Shown here one piece after another: positions 43,400 to 53,571 of a DNA stretch of 64,000 bases. The stretch comes from Flavobacterium sp. 1355 (lineage in GTDB: Bacteria > Bacteroidota > Bacteroidia > Flavobacteriales > Flavobacteriaceae): NCBI RefSeq assembly GCF_017833415.1, contig NZ_JAFICC010000006.1:186001-250000 (forward strand). Reading direction: 5' to 3'. Under the pieces are notes generated by a model. That model was given only the letters and a program-made list of their open reading frames with translations. It was not told where the DNA came from and made no database searches. The translations under genes were made by a program, and so were the position numbers. Position 1 is the first letter of the stretch, and each line of letters opens with the position of its first letter.

Positions 43400-44455
43400 A
43401 TGAGTATAGGTAAAGAAATATTATTCTTTTTTGGTGCTTTGGGAGCTTTCAACGGAATTTTTCTAAGTCTGTATTTTTTCTTTTTTACAAGAAAAAAATA
43501 CCTCACCAATTATTTTCTGGCCGCATTGCTTTTAGTTTTAAGTATCAGGATTACGGTTACGGTTTTTGTCTATTTTAATAATGCCCTGCCCAGGACCTAT
43601 CTTCAGATTGGGCTTTCTTCCTGTCTTTTAATTGGACCATTTTTATATTATTTTCTAAAAACAGGAATCAAAGGAATAACTGTTGTACCCTATTTGTGGA
43701 AACGAAATCTTATGATTTTATTTCTTTTCATATTGATATTTGGACTTTTATTTCCATACCAGAATTACCCTGTTTTATGGAATGAGTATATTGTGGCGGT
43801 TATTTTTGCAGAATGGTTTTTCTTTGTTTTTATTTCAGGTTTTGATAGCAGAGAGTTACTTCAGAAAATAGTAAATAAAAAAGAGGAAATTGTTCCGGCA
43901 GAAATGTGGTTTGGAATGATTTTCTTTGGTAATGCGGCTGTTTTTATCTTTTACTTTCTTGGCTTTGCCAGAGTTCCTTTTGTTTCGTGCCTTACAGGAG
44001 CAGTCTCTTTTACCTTTATTTTATATCTAATTTTTCTGATTCTGCTAAATCGAAAAAAGACAGATGATTTGTTTCTGCTGTATAAAACTTCGGTAAAGAA
44101 AATGGAAGTTTCTGAAGTGGAATCTTTACTCAGAAAACTAAAAACTGTAGTGGTTGAAAAAGAGTTATATAAGAACTCCGATTTGTCTTTGCAGGATTTA
44201 TCAAACGAAATGAAGATTCAGTCCTATCAGTTGTCCCAGTTTTTGAATAATAATCTCGGGAAAAATTTTACCACTTTTATAAACGAGATAAGAATTAAGG
44301 AAGCTTGTGAAATTATACTTTCTAATGATAAACAGACTTTGGAATCTATTGGTTATGATGTTGGTTTTAATTCGAAATCGACATTCTTTGCTGCTTTTAA
44401 AAAATATACCGGAACTACTCCGTTAAACTATCAATTGCAAAAATTATCGATTTAA
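43400..44455 (+). CDS. Membrane-bound AraC-family regulator (second of a tandem pair)
   Basis: 351 residues, the same architecture as its upstream neighbour. The N-terminal membrane segment (EILFFFGALGAFNGIFLSLY) and the C-terminal AraC domain (LSLQDLSNEMKIQSYQLSQF, then LESIGYDVGFNSKSTFFAAF) are strongly similar to it, while the middle differs more. Two base pairs separate the genes, so they are one transcript created by tandem duplication. They may form a heterodimer or respond to different ligands. Confidence 0.88.
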   Translation: MSIGKEILFFFGALGAFNGIFLSLYFFFFTRKKYLTNYFLAALLLVLSIRITVTVFVYFNNALPRTYLQIGLSSCLLIGPFLYYFLKTGIKGITVVPYLWKRNLMILFLFILIFGLLFPYQNYPVLWNEYIVAVIFAEWFFFVFISGFDSRELLQKIVNKKEEIVPAEMWFGMIFFGNAAVFIFYFLGFARVPFVSCLTGAVSFTFILYLIFLILLNRKKTDDLFLLYKTSVKKMEVSEVESLLRKLKTVVVEKELYKNSDLSLQDLSNEMKIQSYQLSQFLNNNLGKNFTTFINEIRIKEACEIILSNDKQTLESIGYDVGFNSKSTFFAAFKKYTGTTPLNYQLQKLSI

Positions 44456-44601
44456 GGATGTAACATTACGAGACTTTGGACTCCAAAAAGAAGTTCAAAT
44501 TTATAAATCCGTACTCCGGATTTCTGTTTCAACGACCTCAAAAAGTGATTTAAGACTGACTTTTGCTCCAATCAAAAGTCAAATCTTAACCCTAAAATTT
44601 T

Positions 44602-46998
44602 ATGAGGTTTCTAATTTCAATTTTCATTTTTATTTATTGTTTGTTTTTTTCTTCCATGATAAAAGCACAATCGATTAAAGCAATTTCAGGTAAGGTTGTT
44701 AATCAGAATAATGAACCCATGATGGGTAGCGCACTGTTGTTATCTGTTCGGGATTCTGTGATTATTAAACAGCATGATTTTTTAGAAGGGGAGTTTCAAT
44801 TATCAAATATCAATCAAAAAGAAGTTTTAATGAAACTAACATCGGTAGAATTTGCCGATATGTTTTTACACATTTCCTATGAAGGAAAGGAAAATGTAAA
44901 TCTGGGTTCGGTTATAATTTCTGAAAAAAACAATCAATTAAACGAAGTCGTCATAAAAAGCCAGGCGCCATTATTAAAATATGCTGCAAATGGAACAATA
45001 AGCGTAAATGTGGCCAATACTTTGCTTGCAACCAGCAATTCCGTTAATGAATTATTGGGACGTGTGCCGAATGTTGTAGTGTCTGAAGGGCAAGTCAGTG
45101 TTTTAGGAAAAGGCGAAGCCATAATTTACTTAAATGGAATTTTGATTAATTATGAACGTTTTGCAGCTATTCCCGTTTCGCAAATTGCCAGTATTGAAGT
45201 AGTTGCTAATCCATCATCAAAATATGATGCAGAAGGAAAAGCTGTCATTAATATTATTACCAAAAAAAATATTGAAAACGGTATAATGGGTTCGGCAACA
45301 CAACAAATTACCGTTTCTAAATTTGCAGGAACAAGTACCAATACATTATTTGATTTTAATTATACCAAGGGGAGATTTTCCTTTGTAACCAATTACGGAT
45401 TGCAATTGGGAAAAGGAAGAGAATTATTATTTACCACCAGAACAAGGCCAAATCCTGATGAATATATGAGGTCAGAATTGACCACAGACTGGAAAAGGCA
45501 GTTTAATAATTATTCTAATTTTGGTTTTGGACTGCAATATACATTCTCGCCAAAAAGTTACCTTTCTTTAGCATACAGTGGCAACATTGAAGATTTAGGA
45601 GGAGTTGTAGCAAGCCGGAATTTAATAACAGATAATACAAGTTCCAGTTTTTATGCAACCGATATTGCCAAAAACGATGTGTTACTCAATCAATTTGTCA
45701 ATTTAAATTATAATTTGATTACAGACAAAAAAGGGTCTTCATTGTTTTTAGCAGGTCAATATTCTGATTTTAACGGAAACATAAATGATTTTATTGAAGA
45801 AAACGGAGTAGTAAATAATTTAAATACGCTCAAATATCTCAAGAATATTGTAGGCAGTACAACTGATATTATTACTGTTCAGGCCGACCTTTCAAAAAAA
45901 ATAAACGAAAAAAATAAATTAGATGCCGGAGCAAAATTTAGTTATGCCAATATAAATTCGGCAACAGATTTTTTGACTTCAGAAAATAAAGAAGCAGGTT
46001 TTGAACCAGATGAGGAACTTTCGAGCGATTTTAGTTATGAAGAAAAAATAAAAGCGGTTTATTTTTCTTATGGCAGAACTTTTAGCGAAAAACTCGATAT
46101 TTCTATTGGTGCCCGCGGCGAATGGACACGCTATAATCTCGCGACAACAGCAAGAGGAAATCAGCAATTTGAAAAAAGCTACAACAATTTTTTCCCGAAC
46201 CTGCTTTTAAATTTTACCATTTCAGATCATCTAAAAGGACATTTTTCATACGTTTCAAGAATTACAAGACCAAGATATCAGGCTTTGAATCCGTATGTAA
46301 TTTATCAGGACCCGTTTACAACTATAGAAGGAAATCCAAATTTGCTGCCAGAAAAAGTTCATGCTTTTGAAATAGGAGCGATGTTCAAAAAGTTTGATTT
46401 CAAACTGGGCTACACCTATAAAATTGATGCTATTAGTGGTGCGGCATTGCGTGGGGACAAACCAAATAGTTATGTATTACGTTCCTTAAATCTGGAAAAG
46501 GAAGATAGTTTTTTTGCTTCGGCATCACGATCTATTAGCAACAAATGGTGGAATTCTGTTAATACGCTAAGTATGAGCGTTACCAAAGTAACAGATAATT
46601 TTTACGAATACGAAACAGGCCCTGTAAAACCTCAGATCTATTTATACTCAAACAATACTTTTACAATTCCAAACCTGTTCAAAATACAATTGCTTGCCTG
46701 GTATCTGGGAGAGAAAAGTTACGGACTGCGAAGTGATAACGACAGGTCTGTAGTTACGTTAGGAATTGAGAAAAACTTTTTTAAAGATGCCTTAAAACTG
46801 AACTTTACTGCAAATGATATTTTTAACACCTTCAACGTTTCAGGAAATTATGATGTCGGACAAACCGAAATTTATTATCACAGAACGTATACAATGAATT
46901 ACTTTAGACTTGTAGCAGCGTATAGTTTTGGAAATTCAAAAAAGACAACGTATAAGAAAACCGAAATTGAGCAAAGTGAAAATAACAGGGCGAGATAA
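44602..46998 (+). CDS. TonB-receptor-like outer-membrane protein (OMP_b-brl_3 type)
   Basis: 798 residues. Signal peptide to about Ala22 (MIKAQS), then a degenerate carboxypeptidase-regulatory-like beta-sandwich (AISGKVVNQNNEPMMGSALL), a plug (VNELLGRVPNVVVSEGQVSV, GKGEAIIYLNGILINY, IASIEVVANPSSKYDAEGKA) and a barrel region. The plug pattern and size fit the OMP_b-brl_3 group of TonB-dependent receptors without SusD. The ligand is unknown. It lies 146 bp after the AraC pair on the same strand and may be regulated by them. The C-terminus (SENNRAR) is not a canonical barrel end, suggesting a short tail beyond the last strand. Confidence 0.87.
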   Translation: MRFLISIFIFIYCLFFSSMIKAQSIKAISGKVVNQNNEPMMGSALLLSVRDSVIIKQHDFLEGEFQLSNINQKEVLMKLTSVEFADMFLHISYEGKENVNLGSVIISEKNNQLNEVVIKSQAPLLKYAANGTISVNVANTLLATSNSVNELLGRVPNVVVSEGQVSVLGKGEAIIYLNGILINYERFAAIPVSQIASIEVVANPSSKYDAEGKAVINIITKKNIENGIMGSATQQITVSKFAGTSTNTLFDFNYTKGRFSFVTNYGLQLGKGRELLFTTRTRPNPDEYMRSELTTDWKRQFNNYSNFGFGLQYTFSPKSYLSLAYSGNIEDLGGVVASRNLITDNTSSSFYATDIAKNDVLLNQFVNLNYNLITDKKGSSLFLAGQYSDFNGNINDFIEENGVVNNLNTLKYLKNIVGSTTDIITVQADLSKKINEKNKLDAGAKFSYANINSATDFLTSENKEAGFEPDEELSSDFSYEEKIKAVYFSYGRTFSEKLDISIGARGEWTRYNLATTARGNQQFEKSYNNFFPNLLLNFTISDHLKGHFSYVSRITRPRYQALNPYVIYQDPFTTIEGNPNLLPEKVHAFEIGAMFKKFDFKLGYTYKIDAISGAALRGDKPNSYVLRSLNLEKEDSFFASASRSISNKWWNSVNTLSMSVTKVTDNFYEYETGPVKPQIYLYSNNTFTIPNLFKIQLLAWYLGEKSYGLRSDNDRSVVTLGIEKNFFKDALKLNFTANDIFNTFNVSGNYDVGQTEIYYHRTYTMNYFRLVAAYSFGNSKKTTYKKTEIEQSENNRAR

Positions 46999-47007
46999 AA
47001 ATTAAAA

Positions 47008-47038
47008 AAAGGGGTTTCACCATAAGTAAAACCCCTTT
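47008..47038. terminator. Hairpin between convergent receptor and lysC genes
   Basis: AAAGGGGTTT (47008-47017) pairs with AAACCCCTTT (47029-47038). The A-run on the left gives a T-run for leftward lysC transcription, and a looser T-run follows on the right, so it may work both ways. Confidence 0.75.
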
Positions 47039-47068
47039 CAGAACTAATTTTTTTTTAACCGAAAAAAA

Positions 47069-48328
47069 CTAATTTAATTCCTTTGTTACAATCTGCATCG
47101 TCTCGCGGCTTACCTGTTTTAATAAAACCGCTTTGTTTTGTTCAACAGTCTGAGCAGCTTGTTCAGTAAAATGACGAATGGTATATAATGTCACATTTTC
47201 GCTGTAATCTACTTTGAATTTTTTCGACAGAATTGCGTTCAGTTCATTGAAATTCCCAAATTTATCTTCTACACAAACAGAGAAACTAATAGCAGAATTC
47301 TGGATCAGGTTTACTTTGATTTTGAATTCATGGAATAAGCCAAAAATTTCACTGATATTTTCCTCCATAATAAAAGAGAAATCTATTGACGAAAGAGAAA
47401 TCAAAAGTTGCTCTCTTTTTACGATAAAACATGGATATTGCGGTTCTAAATCGACCCCTTTTGAAACACAAGTTCCTTTTAATAATGGATTAATGAACGA
47501 TTTTACATAAAGCGGAATTTCTTTTTTCTGTAAAGGCTGTAATGTTTTTGGGTGAATAACCGTTGCGCCATAAAAAGCCAGTTCGATTGCTTCACGATAA
47601 GATATCTGGTTTAACAAACTTGCATTTTCAAAATAACGCGGATCAGCATTCATTACTCCCGGAACATCTTTCCAGATTGTCACGCTTTCAGCATTCAGGC
47701 AATACGCAAAAATTCCGGCAGTGTAATCAGACCCTTCACGTCCTAACGTAGTTGTAAAATTATTTTCATCGGCACCCAAAAATCCCTGTGTAATATTTAA
47801 TATTTTTCTCGGAACATTTGTACTGATATTTAGTTGAGTAGCTTCCCAGTCTACCTCTGCATCTCTGTAATTTGCATCGGTTTTAATAAAGTTACGAACA
47901 TCAAGCCACTGTGTTTTAATTCCCATGAAGTTCATGAAATGACTTAAAATAGTAGTCGAAATCAATTCTCCCACACTCACAACCTGATCATAAACAAAAT
48001 TGTAATTTGGTGACTTATTATGCTCAAGGAAATTTTCAAGTTCAGAAAACTGAAAATTCACTGCCGCAAAAACCTCATGGTTTTCATCTTCAAATAAATC
48101 TAATATTATTTGATTGTGGTAATTTTTTATTTCTTGCAAAGAAGCGTTAAGCGCCACAGGATTCTCAAAATAATTCTTGATAACAACTTCAAGAGCATTC
48201 GTCGTTTTTCCCATAGCCGAAACTACCAAAATTACATCCTCATAACCTACTTTCTGTAAAACGTCGTACACGTTTTTAATTCCATTTGCATCTTTTACAG
48301 ATGCTCCTCCAAATTTAAATACTCTCAT
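47069..48328 (-). CDS. lysC: Aspartate kinase
   Basis: 419 residues. The kinase domain begins MRVFKFGGASVKDANGI (KFGGTSV variant with Ala) and includes TLGREGSDYTAGIFA and WKDVPGVMNADPRYF. Two C-terminal ACT-like segments follow (LLISLSSIDFSFIMEE, SISFSVCVEDKFGNF) for feedback control. It phosphorylates aspartate at the head of the Lys/Thr/Met pathway. This is a monofunctional enzyme, shorter than the class with full ACT repeats. No leader peptide or L-box was seen upstream, only a dispersed repeat. Confidence 0.95.
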   Translation of the reverse strand: MRVFKFGGASVKDANGIKNVYDVLQKVGYEDVILVVSAMGKTTNALEVVIKNYFENPVALNASLQEIKNYHNQIILDLFEDENHEVFAAVNFQFSELENFLEHNKSPNYNFVYDQVVSVGELISTTILSHFMNFMGIKTQWLDVRNFIKTDANYRDAEVDWEATQLNISTNVPRKILNITQGFLGADENNFTTTLGREGSDYTAGIFAYCLNAESVTIWKDVPGVMNADPRYFENASLLNQISYREAIELAFYGATVIHPKTLQPLQKKEIPLYVKSFINPLLKGTCVSKGVDLEPQYPCFIVKREQLLISLSSIDFSFIMEENISEIFGLFHEFKIKVNLIQNSAISFSVCVEDKFGNFNELNAILSKKFKVDYSENVTLYTIRHFTEQAAQTVEQNKAVLLKQVSRETMQIVTKELN

Positions 48329-48427
48329 TGTTAATTTTAGATTTTTAGTTTTAGATTTCAGATGAATGAAATCTGCTATTTTTTATGGTTTTTTTGCCAC
48401 AGATTAAATGATTCTCCAGATTTTTTA

Positions 48428-48485
48428 GCCACTAATTTCACAAATTTTCACTAATTTATTCGTGCCAATTCGTGAAATTCGTGGC
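48428..48485. repeat. Inverted repeat GCCACTAATTTCAC / GTGAAATTCGTGGC
   Basis: Arms 48428-48441 and 48472-48485 pair with one mismatch. A TTTGCCACAGATTAAA stretch just upstream matches the repeat at 1004-1136, indicating the same dispersed family. Confidence 0.55.
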
Positions 48486-48540
48486 ATACTGACAAAGATT
48501 TTAAAATCATTTCAATCGTGTAATCTGTAGCAGAATATTT

Positions 48541-49014
48541 TTAATTTTTCTCTAAGAAAGAATTAATTCCCGCTTCATCCATTTGAACAACCTGCCATCC
48601 GTCAAGAATTTTTGCGCCGGAATTTTTATAGAAATTGACAGCCGGTGTATTCCAGTCAAGAACATTCCATTCCACTCTTCTTACATTATCTCTTTTTCCC
48701 TGTTTCATTATTTCAGCATATAAAGCTGAACCTAAACCGGTGCCTCGCATTTTTTCTTTTACGATTAAATCTTCCAGATGAATCGTTTTTCCTTTCCAGG
48801 TGGAATAGCGATAATAGTATAGCGCAATGCCAACAATTTCTTCTTCAACTTCGGCAACAAATACATGAAACAATGGTTTTTCTCCAAAACCGTCGCGTAT
48901 TAAATCTTCTTCTGAAATAACAACAGCTTCTGGTTCTTTTTCGAATATTGCCAACTCTTGTATTAATCCCAAAACCGACCTCATGTCTTCAGGATTTCCT
49001 TTTCTAATATTCAT
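48541..49014 (-). CDS. GNAT-family N-acetyltransferase, diamine/spermidine acetyltransferase-like
   Basis: 157 residues, one GNAT domain. Motif A is HLEDLIVKEKMRGTGLGSALYAEI with the acetyl-CoA loop R-G-T-G-L-G. The end of the fold is WNVLDWNTPAVNFYKNSGAKIL, with the catalytic-type Tyr and the WN pair typical of the SAT1-like diamine acetyltransferase subgroup. The N-terminus is MNIRKGNPEDMRSVLGLI. Polyamine acetylation is the likely role; thialysine acetylation is an alternative. It is divergent from fbp. Confidence 0.87.
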   Translation of the reverse strand: MNIRKGNPEDMRSVLGLIQELAIFEKEPEAVVISEEDLIRDGFGEKPLFHVFVAEVEEEIVGIALYYYRYSTWKGKTIHLEDLIVKEKMRGTGLGSALYAEIMKQGKRDNVRRVEWNVLDWNTPAVNFYKNSGAKILDGWQVVQMDEAGINSFLEKN

Positions 49015-49185
49015 GTATTCGTATTATTAAGTGTTTATTAGCTAAAAAAGTACGTTTTTAATGTGTACTTTTTGCGTTTGATTGTCAAATTTACAATAGT
49101 AGCAAACTAACGAAATAATTTTTAAACCATTCTCACAAAAAAAACGATATTTGTGACTTAAAAATAAAACTACAACGATATAGTA

Positions 49186-50190
49186 ATGGAAGAACGCAAT
49201 AAAACACTGGGAGAGTTTATTATTGAGAACCAAAAAGCATTTCAGTATTCGTCGGGAGAGCTTTCCCGAATTATCAACTCTATACGTTTGGCGGCAAAAG
49301 TCGTAAATTATAAAGTAAACCAGGCCGGCTTAGTCGATATTATCGGAGCAGCAGGCGAACAAAACATTCAGGGTGAAGACCAGCAAAAATTAGATGTGTA
49401 TGCAAACGAAGTATTTATCCAGACGTTAATAAACCGTGAGATTGTCTGTGGTATCGCTTCAGAAGAAAACGACGATTTTATTACAGTTCAGGGGAGCGAT
49501 AACTGTCATAATAACAAGTACGTGATCTTAATGGATCCGCTCGACGGATCATCAAACATTGATGTGAATGTTTCTGTCGGAACCATTTTTTCTGTTTTCA
49601 GAAGAATTACTCCAATAGGGACGCCGGTAACAAGCGAGGATTTTTTACAGCCGGGCGTAAATCAGGTAGCGGCAGGCTATGTGATTTACGGAACATCAAC
49701 AATGTTGGTATATACAACTGGTTTTGGGGTAAATGGATTTACATTGAACCCTGCAATCGGGACATTTTATCTTTCACACCCGAATATGAAATTTCCAAAA
49801 GACGGAAATATCTATTCAGTAAATGAAGGGAACTATGTTCATTTTCCGCAAGGAGTAAAAAATTATATCAAATACTGTCAGAGAGAAGAAGAAGACAGAC
49901 CATACACTTCAAGATATATCGGAAGTCTGGTAGCTGATTTTCATCGAAACATGATCAAAGGCGGGATTTATTTATATCCAACAAGTTCAAAAGCTCCAAA
50001 AGGAAAATTACGTTTGCTATACGAATGTAACCCGATGGCGTTTATCGCAGAACAGGCCGGAGGCAAAGCAACAGATGGTTTCGGTAGAATAATGGAGATC
50101 CAGCCAACCGAACTGCATCAAAGAGTTCCGTTTTTCTGCGGAAGTTATAATATGGTAGAAAAAGCAGAGGAGTTCATGGCAGCTGAGTAG
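49186..50190 (+). CDS. fbp: Fructose-1,6-bisphosphatase, class I
   Basis: 334 residues, the standard length. The metal site is [20 protein letters not shown], with earlier acidic ligands in CGIASEEND. Substrate-binding motifs include [19 protein letters not shown] and [19 protein letters not shown]. It hydrolyses fructose-1,6-bisphosphate to fructose-6-phosphate in gluconeogenesis. Class I (E. coli Fbp-type) is clear from these motifs. It is monocistronic, with a strong terminator downstream. Confidence 0.97.
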   Translation: MEERNKTLGEFIIENQKAFQYSSGELSRIINSIRLAAKVVNYKVNQAGLVDIIGAAGEQNIQGEDQQKLDVYANEVFIQTLINREIVCGIASEENDDFITVQGSDNCHNNKYVILMDPLDGSSNIDVNVSVGTIFSVFRRITPIGTPVTSEDFLQPGVNQVAAGYVIYGTSTMLVYTTGFGVNGFTLNPAIGTFYLSHPNMKFPKDGNIYSVNEGNYVHFPQGVKNYIKYCQREEEDRPYTSRYIGSLVADFHRNMIKGGIYLYPTSSKAPKGKLRLLYECNPMAFIAEQAGGKATDGFGRIMEIQPTELHQRVPFFCGSYNMVEKAEEFMAAE

Positions 50191-50246
50191 TTTTCAGTCT
50201 CAGTTTTCAGTCACAGTGACAGTTTTCATTCATGTGTACATAAAAT

Positions 50247-50279
50247 AAACCCGATAGTTTTTTACGCTATCGGGTTTTT
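50247..50279 (+). terminator. Rho-independent terminator of fbp
   Basis: AAACCCGATAG (50247-50257) pairs with CTATCGGGTTT (50267-50277), followed by T-rich sequence. Confidence 0.8.
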
Positions 50280-50344
50280 ATTTTTTAGTTTGAGTACTAT
50301 TTTCAGCATAAACTGAAAACGGTCGCCGAAAACTGAAAACTTTC

Positions 50345-50776
50345 TTATTTATTCATATTCTCCATTTCAAAAGAGAAAGTGTCCAAGTCTACTTTCTTAT
50401 CGATAAGGGATAAAGCTTTAGAAACAATATAATCAACGTTTCCTGGAGTAAAGCCTAATGCTAATCCCATACGTTTTAACATAACTTCTTGTTGGTCTCC
50501 TAAGTGGTGATCAATATGTACCATTCTCGCCAAATCATACAAACGCTCTACACGTTGTGCATACAAATAAGGAGGGTTTATTGGATGTTTCCACGGATCA
50601 GAAAGAATTTCTTTATATTCTTCATCTGAGATCTCTAACCTTGCTGCAAGTTTATCCAAAAAGGCCTGCTCTTCTTCATTAATTTTTCCGTCAGCAAAAG
50701 CTACACGTACAATTGCAGAGAAATGACCTTTATTTCTTTGTTTGAATTCGTTATCAAATAATTCTGAAAATGACAT
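50345..50776 (-). CDS. TerB-family protein
   Basis: 143 residues, all helical. FSAIVRVAFADGKINEEEQAFLDKLAARL is the first TerB helix pair with the acidic metal-binding D-G-x-I-x-x-x-E pattern, and MVHIDHHLGDQQEVMLKRMGLALGF is the second half. TerB-like domains bind divalent cations and occur in tellurite-resistance and stress proteins; no other ter genes are here. It is probably cytoplasmic. It is convergent with fbp. Confidence 0.82.
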   Translation of the reverse strand: MSFSELFDNEFKQRNKGHFSAIVRVAFADGKINEEEQAFLDKLAARLEISDEEYKEILSDPWKHPINPPYLYAQRVERLYDLARMVHIDHHLGDQQEVMLKRMGLALGFTPGNVDYIVSKALSLIDKKVDLDTFSFEMENMNK

Positions 50777-50945
50777 AATTAATCGTTTTTATCGAGCAAA
50801 GATAAATCTTATTTTAATTTAACAAATTTAATTTTCTCATAAAATTTAACTTATTTTTCTGCGTTGTTTTAATAAAGGGTTTTCTTTAATTTTCAAAATT
50901 AATCGTAAGTTTACAACCCCTTAATCAATTAATACCAGTACTTCT

Positions 50946-51539
50946 ATGTCACAATTTTGGATCTATTTTCAAATAGGATTGAAGCATGTTTTAGATATTC
51001 ATGCCTATGATCATGTTCTTTTTCTGATTGCATTAACCGTTCCTTACACCTTCAAAGACTGGAAGCGTATTTTGCTCCTGGTAACTGTTTTTACACTTGG
51101 TCATACGCTGGCTTTGGTACTTTCTGTTTTTGGAATTATTGCTGTGAAAGTTAATATTGTAGAGTTCTTAATTCCGATTACGATCCTCATAACTGCCTTA
51201 TATCATTTATTTACAGCAGGTAAAGCAACCAAGAACGACGGACTCAATCTGGTGTTTTTTGTAACCTTGTTTTTTGGGATTATACACGGACTTGGATTTT
51301 CAAATTATTTCAAGACAATATTAGGAGGTACGGCAACGTCAAAATTGTTACCTTTGGGAGAATTTGCATTAGGAATTGAAACAGCACAGATAATTGTTGT
51401 TTTTGTGGTTCTCGTAATATCATATATTGTTCAGACCGTTTTTCGTTTTTCAAAACGAGACTGGGCACTTGTAATGTCAGCTTTTATTGTAGGAGTTGTC
51501 ATTCCGATGATTATCGACAGCCCTATTTGGAACAGATAA
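50946..51539 (+). CDS. HupE/UreJ-family membrane protein
   Basis: 197 residues with about seven membrane helices. The start FQIGLKHVLDIHAYDHVLFLI carries the conserved His and Asp residues of HupE/UreJ_2 proteins, with GHTLALVLSVFG and FGIIHGLGFSNYF adding histidines within helices. Family members handle nickel or other metals for hydrogenase and urease, but no such enzyme is encoded nearby; flavobacterial members are uncharacterised. It heads a compact operon with dCMP deaminase 5 bp downstream and S41 peptidase immediately after. Confidence 0.85.
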   Translation: MSQFWIYFQIGLKHVLDIHAYDHVLFLIALTVPYTFKDWKRILLLVTVFTLGHTLALVLSVFGIIAVKVNIVEFLIPITILITALYHLFTAGKATKNDGLNLVFFVTLFFGIIHGLGFSNYFKTILGGTATSKLLPLGEFALGIETAQIIVVFVVLVISYIVQTVFRFSKRDWALVMSAFIVGVVIPMIIDSPIWNR

Positions 51540-51544
51540 AATAA

Positions 51545-51976
51545 ATGGAATTAAATAAAACAAATAAATACGATAAAGCGTATTTAAGAATTGCCAAAGA
51601 ATGGAGTTTGCTCTCTTATTGTAAACGCAAACAAGTAGGCGCCATAATCGTAAAAGACCGAATGATTATTTCTGACGGTTACAACGGAACGCCTTCCGGT
51701 TTTGAGAATTGCTGCGAAGACGAAAACGGGTTAACCCGCTGGGACGTTTTACACGCAGAAGCAAATGCAATCTTAAAAGTGGCAAGATCAACACAATCCT
51801 GCGAAGGGGCGACTTTGTATATTACGCTTTCTCCTTGTAAAGATTGTAGCAAATTAGTACATCAGTCCGGTATAAAAAGAGTTGTTTACCAAGACGGATA
51901 CCGGGACGATTCAGGAATTCAGTTTTTAATAAAAGCAGGTATAGAAGTTGTACATATTCCGGTTTTAGAAGAATAG
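51545..51976 (+). CDS. dCMP deaminase / ComEB-like cytidine deaminase-fold protein
   Basis: 143 residues. Zinc-binding motifs are HAEANAIL (His plus catalytic Glu) and SPCKDCSKL (PCxxC). GAIIVKDRMIISDGYNGTPSGF is the substrate loop characteristic of deoxycytidylate deaminases. It deaminates dCMP to dUMP for thymidylate synthesis; ComEB-like naming is the alternative. It is located between the HupE-like gene and the S41 peptidase, whose ATG follows directly after its stop. Confidence 0.93.
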   Translation: MELNKTNKYDKAYLRIAKEWSLLSYCKRKQVGAIIVKDRMIISDGYNGTPSGFENCCEDENGLTRWDVLHAEANAILKVARSTQSCEGATLYITLSPCKDCSKLVHQSGIKRVVYQDGYRDDSGIQFLIKAGIEVVHIPVLEE

Positions 51977-53554
51977 ATGAAATTTAATTCAAAATATTTG
52001 CCCATTGTAATAGGAGCTGTTTTTGCTCTTGGCACTGTCCTCGGAAGCCTTATGAATGCTCCCGTTGAGGATCAGCTTTTGGCTAAAAATTACTCGAAAA
52101 CCAAACTGAATAAATTGATTGATTTTATCAATAATGAATATGTTGATAGTGTCAATACCGATTCGATTGTAAACCTCACAGTCGATAATATTTTATCTAA
52201 ATTAGATCCTCATTCTGTTTATATTCCGCCAAGCGAGCAAGCTGAAGTTGCCGAAAGTATGAAAGGAGATTTCGTCGGAATCGGAATTAATTTTTATATG
52301 TACAAAGATTCTGTTGCCATTATAAAACCGCTTGAGAACGGCCCTTCGGCAAAAGCGGGGTTAAAATCAGGAGACCGAATTTTATTTGCAGGAAAAACAA
52401 AACTGTTTGGAAGAAGATTGCCTTCAGACAGCTTATTTTCAAAATTAAAAGGAATAAAAGGTTCTGAAATTGAGCTGACTGTTTTTAGAAAATCAGAACA
52501 AAAAAATCTCAAGTTTAAAGTAAAAAGAGACGTAATACCAATAAAAAGTGTTGACGCTTCTCTTCTCGTAGGAAATAAAACAGGGTATATTAAAATTAAC
52601 CGTTTTGCCGAAACTACTTATAAGGAATTCAAAACAGGTTTAAGCCGATTGCAAAAACAAGGAATTCAGTCTTTAATACTCGATCTTCGTGATAATGGCG
52701 GCGGTTATATGGAAGAGGCAGTGGCTGTTGCCGATGAGTTTCTGAAAGACAAACAGCTTATCGTTTTTACCAAAAGCAAAAACGGCACTACAGATAAAAC
52801 ATTTGCTAATGAAGGCGGCAGTTTTGAAACCGGAAAAGTATATGTGCTGATTAATGAAAACAGTGCATCGGCAAGTGAAATTTTAGCAGGGGCGCTACAG
52901 GATAATGATCGCGGAACTATTGTCGGACGCCGCTCTTTCGGAAAAGGACTGGTACAGCGCGAAATGGATTTTACCGATGGTTCTGCTGTAAGATTGACAG
53001 TAGCCAGATATTACACACCAACAGGAAGATCCATTCAAAAACCTTATAAAAAAGGTAATGAAGAATATTATAAAGAATCTGAAGACCGCATTAAATCTGG
53101 GGAACTTTATGCAAAAGATAGTATTAAAGTAGCGGATTCTTTAAAGTTTAAAACTCCGAAAGGTAAAATTGTTTACGGCGGAGGCGGAATTGTTCCGGAT
53201 GTTTTTGTTCCGATGGAAGCAGAACACGGAAATGAAAATGTTGCTTATTTACTACAAACCGGCATTGTCGGACATTTTGTTTTTGAAGAACTGGATAAAA
53301 ACAGAAAAGCTTTTGAAGGCCTTAAGTTTAATGAGTTTTTGGTTAAAATGAAAAGTTCAGATCTTTATTTTAAAAAGTTTAAAGACTATATTCTAATGAC
53401 GGGTCTGGATTTAAAATTAGATAAAACAAAATCACTTGTAAATCGTCATATTACTGCAGAATTTGCCAGACAATTGTATGGCGAACTGTATTATTATGAT
53501 GTCATTCTAAAAGAGGATGCAATGGTAAAAGCAGTTTTAAAACCTAAAAAGTAA
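51977..53554 (+). CDS. S41-family C-terminal processing peptidase
   Basis: 525 residues. An N-terminal signal or anchor (about 7-25) precedes a PDZ domain (about 90-180; GDFVGIGINFYMYKD, GPSAKAGLKSGDRIL). The Ser/Lys catalytic dyad lies in NENSASASEILAGALQDND (Ser) and GRRSFGKGLVQ (Lys). C-terminal tail about 400-525. It cleaves C-termini of periplasmic proteins, perhaps in envelope quality control. It follows the dCMP deaminase stop without a gap and is followed by an NTF2-like gene 17 bp later. Confidence 0.93.
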   Translation: MKFNSKYLPIVIGAVFALGTVLGSLMNAPVEDQLLAKNYSKTKLNKLIDFINNEYVDSVNTDSIVNLTVDNILSKLDPHSVYIPPSEQAEVAESMKGDFVGIGINFYMYKDSVAIIKPLENGPSAKAGLKSGDRILFAGKTKLFGRRLPSDSLFSKLKGIKGSEIELTVFRKSEQKNLKFKVKRDVIPIKSVDASLLVGNKTGYIKINRFAETTYKEFKTGLSRLQKQGIQSLILDLRDNGGGYMEEAVAVADEFLKDKQLIVFTKSKNGTTDKTFANEGGSFETGKVYVLINENSASASEILAGALQDNDRGTIVGRRSFGKGLVQREMDFTDGSAVRLTVARYYTPTGRSIQKPYKKGNEEYYKESEDRIKSGELYAKDSIKVADSLKFKTPKGKIVYGGGGIVPDVFVPMEAEHGNENVAYLLQTGIVGHFVFEELDKNRKAFEGLKFNEFLVKMKSSDLYFKKFKDYILMTGLDLKLDKTKSLVNRHITAEFARQLYGELYYYDVILKEDAMVKAVLKPKK

Positions 53555-53571
53555 TTTTAAATTTTTTTCAA

